A DNA stretch of 64,000 nucleotides from Siphonodentalium dalli (lineage: Eukaryota > Mollusca > Scaphopoda > Gadilida > Siphonodentaliidae), in contig CP136064.1 in NCBI GenBank assembly GCA_032622095.1, positions 2,730,001 through 2,794,000 on the forward strand. Reading direction: 5' to 3'. The notes beneath the pieces are model-generated. The model was not told where the DNA came from. It saw nothing but the letters and a program-made list of their open reading frames with translations, and did no database searches. Shown piece after piece: positions 35,428 to 43,886 of this stretch; position 1 is the stretch's first letter, and each line of letters starts with the position of its first letter. The position numbers and the translations under genes were made by a program.

Positions 35428-35840
35428 AAAAAGTTTAGGAGTTTCTATAACTGTGAACTGCACACCTTGAAGATCAGAGATAGAAAGGAAGTGCGCAGTT
35501 GTTAATTAGCGTATTGCTGCGCAGTATAAGATATAGTTCCGTAAGTGGAAACTATAATTTGCTGGAAGTTTATTTTGACTGACTAATTACTCTTAAAACT
35601 TTACGATGGTTATTAATTTAACAACAATCTATAACGTTGAGAAAGGAATATATATTTACCAATAGTATTGCACCATCTTGCATCAGCTTTCTTGTCGGAA
35701 GCTCGCAGGTGAAGTTGTGAAGCGGTAGCTTCTCGCAAAATCTCGCGCTGTGAGAATCGAGATGACCGGCGCGAATTTTAAAATTTACTGGTGCCTCGAC
35801 GGAGACATAAAACCCTTGGAGCGGTGTTCCAATGGTAATT
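35428..35840 (-). repeat. Inner A repeat (413 bp)
   Basis: Runs from aaaaagtttaggag to caatggtaatt and is identical by eye to 42941-43353. It abuts the inner B at 35840/35841 with the ATT core, which reproduces the junction that would exist in a circular intermediate. Confidence 0.95.
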
Positions 35841-35998
35841 TATCTCCCCGGCTTGGCGTAAAGGGTTAATCAAGATCTATTGCGATGTGGACTACCTTTA
35901 TATAACAAAAATATGTATATATGGTTCACATAATAAAAAAGATAAAGGTAGCCAAATAAATGTTAAAAAACATATGAACAGTGGGTTCAAAGACGCCA
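35841..35998 (-). repeat. Inner B repeat (158 bp)
   Basis: Single-unit version of the terminal B repeat, from tatctccccgg to gacgcca. It separates the coding part (3' of the recombinase) from the inner A repeat. Confidence 0.93.
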
Positions 35999-36439
35999 CG
36001 AGACATTGGCAAGCAAATACCCTCATTAAGACAGTAAAAGCTTGACAAAGTCTCAACCCACTGCAACCGGAAAAAAACACGACTGGGGGGGGGGTGTTCC
36101 ATGCTCGAAACAAAAGCTGTGATAATGAGGCAGTATGATAAACGTAGCACCAAAAATTTGAGCTTAAATAACGTGAATAAACTATATAGTAAGAGCATGT
36201 ATAACAAAAAGATACATGCGAAAAATAGGCTGTTGCAAACTTTGCATGAACACTGGAATAATCACCCTTGGGTGTGTTAGCACCAAATCACAAATATATC
36301 ACATAATAGAGGACGGATAGTCGAAAAAGTATAAAATAGAAACAATTAGCCATCACATAATCAACAATAAACATTATATACAAGTGAGTACATGTGAATG
36401 GTAATCTGAACACGAAGCAAGAAATGCAGGAGAACCAAC

Positions 36440-37420
36440 TCAGCTTTGGGATAGTGGCGAAGGGCGAATGTATCTGAGGAAAGCGTTCGATTTCCAACGA
36501 CCCATTCGTCTTATCTGAGAATCTGAATATCCTAAGTCTGCCGCCCATGATGCGGCGCCTATGCGAAAGCTATGTGACAAATAGCGTTTGCTGTTTAGAT
36601 TGCATATGGATAAACACTGTTTGAGGAGATTATCAAATTTATGTCGCAACAAAGGTTGCCCATCCGGATAAGAAAAGAGAGGACCCGGGTGATTGCCTCT
36701 AATGCACAAAAAAGCCTTTAAATTTTCAACTGGGCATGGTTTTGATGGTGTTTGAGGAAATAACCGAATGAAGTGAGGACGGCCATCACTGTTGTGTTTG
36801 AATATTCTGAAAATTAAGGTAAAGTCTGAGGCAGAAGTAATGCAATCGCTCAATTGTAAAATCTTGTCCTTGTTAGCATGATTATTTGGACAAATCTCAC
36901 CGATTCGAGCCATAGCAAAAAAGGCAGTAGTAAAAACTGCCGCGAGTAGTCTCTGCATAAAAACTGAAATGCCCAAAAGGGGTGCTACAGAGAGAAGCCT
37001 ATTAAGTATATTTAATGTAATAGGTAAACGAACATCGCAAACAGGAAGTAGTCTGCGAATGGCCATTAAGATCTTCTTTACTATAAAAGCTTGAGTTGGA
37101 TCTGGTGCATTTCTTATTTTGTGCACGAAGGCAACCGCTGAAATAGCACTGGTAATTGTGCTAGCTGCTAAACCCTTACGATACAAATACGATATGAATA
37201 AACAGATTGTATCACTAGATAATGGAATGTGTAGTGGAAGGCATGTAGCCAGACCAAATGATACCAGATGATTCAATGCCGTTGAGTACTGTTTCTGTGT
37301 AGAAGGAGCCAATGATCGAGAAAGTAAAAAATTTAGAGTCTCAGTAAGCTCTCTAGATGGAGCTTGGTTGGCAGACTGAAAGATACCTCCTGAAAAGAAG
37401 GAAACATATGCTGAAACAGC
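36440..37420 (-). CDS. Tyrosine recombinase (YR) ORF
   Basis: It integrates the retrotransposon as a double-stranded circle. Numbering from the leucine codon (TTG) at 37312, the catalytic set of the phage-integrase/tyrosine-recombinase family is present: Arg136 in ARIGEI, His247 and Arg250 in HSFRIGAAS, Trp273 in GRWKS and Tyr281. An N-terminal core-binding helical part (residues 1-100, 'TQKQYSTALNHL', 'YLYRKGLAASTI') precedes it. The frame has no ATG near its start and is open upstream to 37420 (SANQAPSRELTETLNFLLSR), overlapping the RT frame by 88 bp, so it is probably made by frameshifting or reinitiation. The protein ends at TAA/TGA-type stop at 36440. No inactivating lesion is seen. Confidence 0.93.
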   Translation of the reverse strand, partial: AVSAYVSFFSGGIFQSANQAPSRELTETLNFLLSRSLAPSTQKQYSTALNHLVSFGLATCLPLHIPLSSDTICLFISYLYRKGLAASTITSAISAVAFVHKIRNAPDPTQAFIVKKILMAIRRLLPVCDVRLPITLNILNRLLSVAPLLGISVFMQRLLAAVFTTAFFAMARIGEICPNNHANKDKILQLSDCITSASDFTLIFRIFKHNSDGRPHFIRLFPQTPSKPCPVENLKAFLCIRGNHPGPLFSYPDGQPLLRHKFDNLLKQCLSICNLNSKRYLSHSFRIGAASWAADLGYSDSQIRRMGRWKSNAFLRYIRPSPLSQS

Positions 37421-39129
37421 TTAAATTTGCCTCTGCTCAGAAGGTCCGCTTTAACATTAGAAACCCCACTGATGTGCCTAGCCTTAAACATTATATTATG
37501 TGTCAGACATATCAAGACCAACTGTCTTAAAAGTAGCAACAAGTGACGGTCTTTAGTTGTTTGCTTGTTTATGATAGAAACCACCGCAATATTATCGCAG
37601 TAGAATAATAGGCAGCTATTTTTCAAAGTATATGCCCATATATGTAACCCTAGCACTATTGGATATAGTTCAAGGACAGATATATTCAAAGTTTTTTCAC
37701 GGTCAGACCATTTAGCCGCAAAGTACTCATTATGAAAAATGGCGCTAAAACCCACAGAAGCAGCTGCGTCTGTATAGAATGATAATGTGCGGGACGTTGC
37801 CCATTGCCGGTTTAGGAAAAAAGACGTACCGTTGAAATGTCTAAGAAAAAGAAGCCAGATATGCAAGTCCTCCCTGACATCGTTTGTGATTCTAATTCGA
37901 TGATGTAATTTCTTAATTCCAATCGTTCGGTTGATTAATCGACGGAGAAAAACTCTCCCGGGCTGAATGACAGAACAAGTGAAATTCAATAGACCAATAA
38001 TTGACAAAAGTTCACGTAACGGCACTTTGTTTTTGCCTATTAAGACTTCGATTTTTGAGATGCATAGCTGTACTTTGTCACGCGGTAGAGAGGCTGTCAT
38101 GTTAATTGTGTCCAGCTGTATACCTAAAAATGTGATACATGTAGTAGGTGACACAGTTTTGTCATGTGCAATGGGAACACCTAAATTATGACACATGGTT
38201 AAGAAGGATGATAAATACGCCTCACAAATGGATTCCGTTGAAGCCAAGAGAATAAAATCGTCCAAGTAGTGTACGGAATGACGTATAGCTAATTTGTTTT
38301 GAGCTATCCACTCCAATGAGGAGCTGAAAGCCTCAAAATTATGACAGCTTGAAGAAGCCCCCATCGGCATACATTTATCAAAATAATATTTCCCTTCAAA
38401 TTTGAAACCTAGGAGGCTATAATCGTCCGGATGCGATGCGAGAACCCTGAATGCAGAAAGTACATCAATTTTTGAACAGAAGCAGCCTTTTGGAAGCTTC
38501 TGAATGATGTCGATAGCATTTTGGACCGAAGAGTAAGAAACGGACTTGTACTCTGGGAGTATATGATCATTTACGGAGTCGCCCTCGGGAAAGGACAGAT
38601 GATGGATTAGGCGAAATTCCCCAGGTTGTTTTTTGGGAACAACCCCGATGGGAGAGATTATAAGGTCGTTAAAAGGAGGAGTGTTAAAGGGCCCTGCAAT
38701 TCTACCCAACAACAGTTCATGTGTTAATTTGCGACGAACTGCTTCAGGAAATTCTAAGGCCGATTTCAAGTTTTTTGGTTCGCGAGACGATATTTCACCC
38801 CTGACACCCAATCGAAAACCATTTTTGAATCCGTCAATTAAGAAATCACGTTTCCTTTGACTGTAACCTGATAACATTTCATTTAACATTCGGACCCGTA
38901 TTGGTGTTGGAAGTTTTTGATTGACGCGAGGCGCGATTGACTTGATTGTTTTGTTGTGTGTTGAAATTGCCTGCACGGTTGTTATTTCGGTTGTTATTTC
39001 GACGCGGGCATCGAATGAAGCTATGCTGCTGTTTGCAGAAAAAGCAGGAATGGGAAAAGTTGCATCCGGAGCAATTTTTTCCCCGATGGAAGTCCCAACA
39101 AAACCCGTTCGGAATGGGTTGACGCGCAC
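37333..39129 (-). CDS. Reverse transcriptase-RNase H ORF
   Basis: Copies the element's RNA. Numbering from the GTG at 39129: RT fingers/palm around 150-345 with SKIDVLSAFR (Asp222), CMPMGASSSCHNFE (motif B region) and the active-site YLDD at 288-291 followed by FILLAS. RNase H occupies about 445-570 with Asp454 (FYTDAA), Glu487 (VLELYP), Asp512 (YCDN) and Asp562 (VKADLLSRG), a complete four-acid set. There is no integrase or protease, as expected for the DIRS/Ngaro/PAT order. The first ~80 residues overlap the end of Gag in another frame (38879-39129), so a ribosomal frameshift is likely; the annotated start is only the first possible non-ATG codon after an open upstream stretch. Confidence 0.95.
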   Translation of the reverse strand: MRVNPFRTGFVGTSIGEKIAPDATFPIPAFSANSSIASFDARVEITTEITTVQAISTHNKTIKSIAPRVNQKLPTPIRVRMLNEMLSGYSQRKRDFLIDGFKNGFRLGVRGEISSREPKNLKSALEFPEAVRRKLTHELLLGRIAGPFNTPPFNDLIISPIGVVPKKQPGEFRLIHHLSFPEGDSVNDHILPEYKSVSYSSVQNAIDIIQKLPKGCFCSKIDVLSAFRVLASHPDDYSLLGFKFEGKYYFDKCMPMGASSSCHNFEAFSSSLEWIAQNKLAIRHSVHYLDDFILLASTESICEAYLSSFLTMCHNLGVPIAHDKTVSPTTCITFLGIQLDTINMTASLPRDKVQLCISKIEVLIGKNKVPLRELLSIIGLLNFTCSVIQPGRVFLRRLINRTIGIKKLHHRIRITNDVREDLHIWLLFLRHFNGTSFFLNRQWATSRTLSFYTDAAASVGFSAIFHNEYFAAKWSDREKTLNISVLELYPIVLGLHIWAYTLKNSCLLFYCDNIAVVSIINKQTTKDRHLLLLLRQLVLICLTHNIMFKARHISGVSNVKADLLSRGKFKLFQHMFPSFQEVSFSLPTKLHLESLLRL

Positions 39130-40498
39130 GATTGGTGGAATTTTGAAAACGCGGCTTCGTTCGTTCTGGATTGTTGGCTGAAAAAGTTGGAAACCGTGGA
39201 GCGGTTTGCATTGGAGCGGTTTGCATATACAACTCCCATTGGATATGGTCCCATGAGAGACTTGGGTTGAACTGCCTCATCAGCCGAAACTGGCGATCAT
39301 ATGAAGCCCAGTTATAACCTGTACGAGCCATCTTTCGAATACGCATCATGTAGCTGAGTAGTTTAGTAATTTGTTCAGGGTGGCGTGAAATGTAAATAAT
39401 TGTGGTGAAAACGATAAAAGCATCAAGCCACTGATTTATGTCTGAAATTGTTTTCGGAGGTTTTGGAGGTGTCAGAAAAGCCTGAACGCCCGGATATCCC
39501 ATGTCCAATGAAAATGCGGTTGGATTGTGTTCGTAGTCGGGCAATAGAGAGATCATAGGGACGAATTCATCAGCCCAAATCTGAGCACGTAATTTGTTTG
39601 GAACATGAGCATCTAGTGGTGATGCTAAAGACACAAAGTCTAAGAGTGGCGTACCGGACGCGGAAGCTTGGATGCCGGTAGGAATGTCAGAGTTGAACAG
39701 CGGGCTGGTTCGAGGTGAAGCTGGGAGTGTATGCAGACCATCCATCGGATGAGGCATGAAGGTATTGCCCGGCATCGAAAAGTCATGTTGGTTGGGCACT
39801 GTTCCCGGAGGGAACGGCATCTGAAGTCCCGGGGGTGATGAATGTTGTTGGTAAGATGAAGGCTGAATCGAACAGGCAGGAAAAGTCAGACCGGAGACCG
39901 GCAATGGAATAAAAGGCTGACTGATAGGCTGTCCAATGCCACCCGCGAGCGAAGTTGACATCATCGTCACTGGTAATGCTGGAACGGTATGAGTGAGCGG
40001 AACAGAGCCACAGGATGATGTACATGTACTAAACGTGGCAGAGCTCGAACTGGTATGAGTATAACCCATAGGTATGGTTGAAGTCCAAGACAGCTCCGCG
40101 TAAGACACTGGGAGAGAGCCACTGGATGGAGATGTAACACAGGTGGCAGAACCGATACCGGTTGGAGAAAAACCAACAGGAACAGAGGGAGTCCAAGACG
40201 ACCCAGAATGAGGCTGTAAGGTAACCGGATGTGTAGGCTGATGATGAACTTGATATGATGCTGCTGGTGGGCGGCCTCTGCGATTAGGAGCCGAAGCAGA
40301 GCCACTGGACGGAGACGTAATGCAGCTGGCAGAACTGGTACTGGCTGCAGAAGAACCGGCAGTAACGGAGCAAGACGAAGCCGAACCAGGATGAGGCTGG
40401 CAGTAAACTGGACGAGAGGGCTGTGGTTGCGCACGAGATGCTGCTGGTGGGCGCCCTCTGCGTTTAGGAGCTGAAGCAGTTTTGCTGGGTCTCACCAT
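38879..40498 (-). CDS. Gag-like nucleic-acid-binding protein
   Basis: The first ATG is at 40498 (MVRPSK...), giving about 539 residues; an upstream GTG at 40516 is less likely. Near the N-terminus are two AT-hook-like cores, KRRGRPPAAS at about 12-21 and NRRGRPPAAS near 72, each inside a ~65-residue imperfect duplication (PNRRGRPP...CITSPSSGS). A long Ser/Pro/Thr-rich linker follows. A conserved helical region at about 300-420 (LDFVSLASPLDAHVPNKLRA, PKTISDINQWLDAF, YNWASYDRQFRLMRQ) precedes a Cys/His cluster at 467-497 (CWDFHRGKNCSGCNFSHSC-FFC...H...C), then an Asn/Arg-rich tail. This is the usual Gag layout in Ngaro/DIRS elements; the paired AT hooks are notable. Confidence 0.88.
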   Translation of the reverse strand: MVRPSKTASAPKRRGRPPAASRAQPQPSRPVYCQPHPGSASSCSVTAGSSAASTSSASCITSPSSGSASAPNRRGRPPAASYQVHHQPTHPVTLQPHSGSSWTPSVPVGFSPTGIGSATCVTSPSSGSLPVSYAELSWTSTIPMGYTHTSSSSATFSTCTSSCGSVPLTHTVPALPVTMMSTSLAGGIGQPISQPFIPLPVSGLTFPACSIQPSSYQQHSSPPGLQMPFPPGTVPNQHDFSMPGNTFMPHPMDGLHTLPASPRTSPLFNSDIPTGIQASASGTPLLDFVSLASPLDAHVPNKLRAQIWADEFVPMISLLPDYEHNPTAFSLDMGYPGVQAFLTPPKPPKTISDINQWLDAFIVFTTIIYISRHPEQITKLLSYMMRIRKMARTGYNWASYDRQFRLMRQFNPSLSWDHIQWELYMQTAPMQTAPRFPTFSANNPERTKPRFQNSTNRARQPIPNGFCWDFHRGKNCSGCNFSHSCFFCKQQHSFIRCPRRNNNRNNNRAGNFNTQQNNQVNRASRQSKTSNTNTGPNVK

Positions 40499-41289
40499 GA
40501 TGAGGATTGATGTCACAGGTAGTCACTGTAAAATTAAGGACCGTCAAAAGCATGAGGTTATCAATTTAGATTAAGAAACCAAGCTTGAGCATACCAAAGC
40601 AGAACATCTGCATTGTGTGGCGACTTAAAATGGTGTAGTTGAAATACTGTATGTACCTGTGCAAGTCCTTGACTGTTACCAATTTAATTGAAATAACAAC
40701 CTTATGCTAACACATAGACATAATGTTGATGAGACAACGCAATTAGTTTCGAGTAAGAAAGAATAGTCAGTATGCTCAAGCTTAGTCACCATACATGTAC
40801 AAGTAAAAATGCGGGTGCAGCTGACATGTCAAACCAGTCAGAATTTTGATAAATCAAACGGGGGTTTGCCAAACAACAGCATTGTATAGCCTGAAACGAC
40901 AATAAATTATTATTGACCAAAATTAATAATTATTGTAACCAATTATTATATGCCGGAATTGACCGGTATGAACATATTTCCTTTTTTGTTTTGTGTTTGT
41001 TATTAGGATCAAATGAGGGAAATACAACTGAAGGTTGGCAAACCTGGCACACCGGTGTATTAACTAATGCTACAATCTGACCTGTTGAAAAGGGGCAGAA
41101 ACAAGCATAAAGTCATGTACAATACTTGCGAGCTAGACACATGTTAACATGCGTGGGTAGCGAAAACAAACGACATTTATGGTGACTTGTCTTTCTATTA
41201 AGGTGAGCTTTGGGGAAAAATATATAATAAAGAAAATGCTAACAATTAGCCACTCATGATGCCATCATGTAGGACAATGAGCTGGTTAA

Positions 41290-41385
41290 TAATTTATTAT
41301 TATTATTATTATTATTTATTTATTTTTTATTTATTTATTTTCTTTATTTATTTATTTTTTTTTATTTTTTTTTTATTTTATAATA
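41290..41385. repeat. TTTA/TTA low-complexity tract
   Basis: Runs of (att)n and (ttta)n with T-runs within the non-coding interval between the SGNH and Gag ORFs. On the sense (minus) strand this is an A-rich tract. Confidence 0.9.
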
Positions 41386-41481
41386 TATAAATGTATCTTT
41401 GATGTGAAAAATCTCACCGAAGCAGAAACCACAAGTGAGTGAAACTCATGAGACTGAAAAATAATTCTAACCCATAGTAGG

Positions 41482-41672
41482 TGTGCTAATTTAATGCTAA
41501 GGACTTTAAAAATGCCATCAAGCTCCAGAGTCCCGGAAACAGAAACTCTGCACCGGAAATGAACGAGAAAAATCATTGTGCTAATTTAAGGCTAAGAGCA
41601 CCTTAAAAACTGCTAAAGCTCCAGAGTTCAGCAAAAACCAAACTCTGCACCGGTAATGAGAAAATTCATTAG
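41482..41672 (-). repeat. ~95-bp tandem duplication inside the element
   Basis: Two copies, from gtgctaatttaatgctaagg at 41482 and gtgctaatttaaggctaaga at 41578, each with 'gctccagagt', 'aactctgcaccgg' and 'gaaaa(a)tcatt'. It sits in the 1.7-kb interval 40517-42195, which otherwise holds no ORF. Confidence 0.8.
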
Positions 41673-42195
41673 CTCACTCATCTGGACAATAACAATGTAA
41701 ACACTGTCTAAAATCTAAACAACTTCAAACTGACACGTAAAAGTTGAAATGTGCCACAAACTATTGAGAATTTTTTGTTTTTAAATTAGTTGTTATGATC
41801 AACTGACAGACCCACAAAAGAACAGTGGTTATATGTGAACTGAAAATAAACAAATGAGAGCTAAATGATATATCCGGTGATGGCTGTGACATACTCTAAG
41901 GTGCCTATAAAACGTGATGGTCTATAATGGTGGGTGAATATTGGTTAAATTAAATATAGTGAACCCAAATGTAAATAATGATCGCTGGGAAACTCCCAGA
42001 ATTAACAATTGTTTGACACGCTTAATAGGCACCTCTGAGTAGAGTAGCAGAAAAACAAGCAACTTACAATGACATGCAAAGCAGTGGAGCTGAAGTTGAA
42101 GGGCAAATGGCACCCACCGCCAAGCTCATAAAAATTTAAATTGGTCAAGCAAAATAGCCTGCGTGTCATCACACGAGCAGAAATACTTACAAAGA

Positions 42196-42870
42196 TCACG
42201 CATTTCTGAGGGGGGCCACCAAAGGGGGGGCTAACCAAGACAAAGCCGCAATTCCATAAGAAATGGCATCCCGGATACTGGCCATATACAAAACCAGAGA
42301 CTGGCCAGATAAATGTACACCGTCTGATTTAAAGTGCAGGGGCTTGTCAATAAAACGCCTATGTGGCCACGTTTCCCAAGCTGCTGTAGCTTGCGATAAG
42401 GCCCAACTAAGCTGGTCATTGAAGTCGGAAACGTGGCCATTGTAGGTTTCCACAGATTTATGGCCCCGCACTGCCAAACGGGGCATAGCATGGCACACTA
42501 AAACCTTCTTTACTGATGCTATGCTCCGGAACACGGTGCAAATGCTAAGAATATCAGACACTACTGAAGTGGGGGTGCTCCTACAGAGATCGTTGGATCC
42601 ACATTGCACGATAATGGCATGTGGTAGGAACTGTCGTAACTCTGTATGTAAAGACAACAGATCTGGGACATGAGCACCCCCTTTGTGGAAAAATCTGATA
42701 TTCACCGGGATGCCCATGTAATTTTGAATTCTGAGGTCCCCCGAGAAATCGTGACCCTCGAAAGTCGACCCATGGCGATCCGCGTAGCCAAGTTGTTCAC
42801 CCAAGCGACGAATGAATGAGTGCCCAACCACGGCTACACGGATCTCCCTGTGTGGAACGTAATAAGCCAT
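42196..42870 (-). CDS. SGNH/GDSL-type hydrolase encoded by the retrotransposon
   Basis: The ATG at 42870 opens 224 codons; the TTG just upstream is a less likely start. The SGNH blocks are in order: block I GHSFIRRL with Ser18 (Gly-His-Ser in place of Gly-Asp-Ser), block II KGGA with Gly65, block III IVQCGSND with Asn93, and block V SDGVHLS with Asp183 and His186. All four signature positions are therefore kept. The family hydrolyses esters (lipases, acetyl-esterases); the substrate here is unknown. No signal peptide or membrane segment is seen. It is the first ORF after the 5' A repeat. SGNH-like or esterase ORFs have been noted, to my recollection, in CR1-type LINEs and in some Ngaro-like elements, so its presence is not unique, but intactness and 5' position are worth checking. 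Confidence 0.88.
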   Translation of the reverse strand: MAYYVPHREIRVAVVGHSFIRRLGEQLGYADRHGSTFEGHDFSGDLRIQNYMGIPVNIRFFHKGGAHVPDLLSLHTELRQFLPHAIIVQCGSNDLCRSTPTSVVSDILSICTVFRSIASVKKVLVCHAMPRLAVRGHKSVETYNGHVSDFNDQLSWALSQATAAWETWPHRRFIDKPLHFKSDGVHLSGQSLVLYMASIRDAISYGIAALSWLAPPLVAPLRNA

Positions 42871-42940
42871 CAAGAAACGACTATTGACTTAAATTCTAAA
42901 ACAATTTGAGCTCAGCGGCAGGTACCTACCTTGAAAAGTT

Positions 42941-43353
42941 AAAAAGTTTAGGAGTTTCTATAACTGTGAACTGCACACCTTGAAGATCAGAGATAGAAAG
43001 GAAGTGCGCAGTTGTTAATTAGCGTATTGCTGCGCAGTATAAGATATAGTTCCGTAAGTGGAAACTATAATTTGCTGGAAGTTTATTTTGACTGACTAAT
43101 TACTCTTAAAACTTTACGATGGTTATTAATTTAACAACAATCTATAACGTTGAGAAAGGAATATATATTTACCAATAGTATTGCACCATCTTGCATCAGC
43201 TTTCTTGTCGGAAGCTCGCAGGTGAAGTTGTGAAGCGGTAGCTTCTCGCAAAATCTCGCGCTGTGAGAATCGAGATGACCGGCGCGAATTTTAAAATTTA
43301 CTGGTGCCTCGACGGAGACATAAAACCCTTGGAGCGGTGTTCCAATGGTAATT
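42941..43353 (-). repeat. 5' terminal A repeat (413 bp)
   Basis: Identical by eye to 35428-35840. On the minus strand it begins aattaccattggaac at the element's 5' end and should contain the promoter. No TATA box is obvious in its first 100 bases. Confidence 0.95.
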
Positions 43354-43886
43354 CAATATTACAATTCATTATTGTAATGAAATGAATATTATTATAGTTT
43401 TTGAATGCTTACAACAAAAATTGTTAGAGAAATAATAATAAATGGACACGTTTGTATTGTCGATGCTCAGAGAGTCATGATATATATATATATATATATA
43501 TAACGCACACAATTACGGATCGTGTTTATTAAAGGTGGGTTATCTCTTTGTAAACATGTATTATAGAGTTACCGGGGTATAAAATATTAGATCTGAATCG
43601 AAGACTCCTGTCTGGAAATGCTTGACTAAATTTTAGTAAAATCAACTCAATGGTAAATCAACACAGAAAAGAGTATGCCAGTTAATGACATTATTATTCT
43701 TACCTCATGCTCGTAACAGAAATCTGTTAGAGAAATAAGTCTTATAAATGGAAGCTCAATTCATTGTTGTAATTAAATGAATATTCTTATAGTTTTCAAA
43801 TGCTCGTAACCGAAAATTGGTAGATAAATAATAATAGAAAATTGCGTGACCGTGTTTATTAATTGTTTTTATTCTTTGCAATTTAG
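43354..43886 (+). other. Host intron resuming after the retrotransposon
   Basis: The right half of the interrupted intron (caatattacaattcattatt...) continues with sequence that is repeated through the tandem exon region, including (at)n near 43487-43502 and 'gctcgtaac(a/c)gaaa(a/t)' motifs. Confidence 0.6.

Larger units (their letters stand above)
40526..42190 (-). other. Candidate intron between SGNH and Gag ORFs
   Basis: On the minus strand GTAAGT begins at 42190, five bases after the SGNH stop codon, and TTTTACAG ends at 40526, 27 bases before the Gag ATG. Removing the 1,665 bases would bring the two ORFs to 32 bases apart on one RNA, in different frames. The interval between them has no coding sequence, which supports an intron, but this is prediction only. 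Confidence 0.45.
34654..43353 (-). mobile_element. Complete 8.7-kb Ngaro/PAT-type YR retrotransposon with SGNH ORF
   Basis: Read on the minus strand the order is A (43353-42941), SGNH ORF, ~1.7 kb, Gag, RT-RNase H, tyrosine recombinase, B (35998-35841), A (35840-35428), a 391-bp spacer, B (35036-34654, with two extra tandem units). This is the split-direct-repeat layout of Ngaro/PAT elements, distinct from the inverted repeats of DIRS1. The host intron paralogue at 46967-47000 shows the unoccupied site: cc(at)5-t directly followed by caatatt. Here the same left and right halves flank the element with no duplication, and ATT occurs at the target, at both element ends and at the internal A/B junction (35838-35840), as expected for integration of a circle by a tyrosine recombinase. 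Identical A repeats and four open ORFs suggest a recent insertion. Confidence 0.95.

Noticed and set aside
39967-40434. 155-codon minus-strand ORF inside Gag
   Set aside because: Out-of-frame shadow of the Ser/Pro-rich Gag region; composition (Leu/Pro/Arg) mirrors that bias.
34654-43353. Assignment to DIRS1-type or to an LTR retrotransposon
   Set aside because: Repeats are direct and split (A...B-A...B), there is a tyrosine recombinase and no DDE integrase or protease, and no target duplication.
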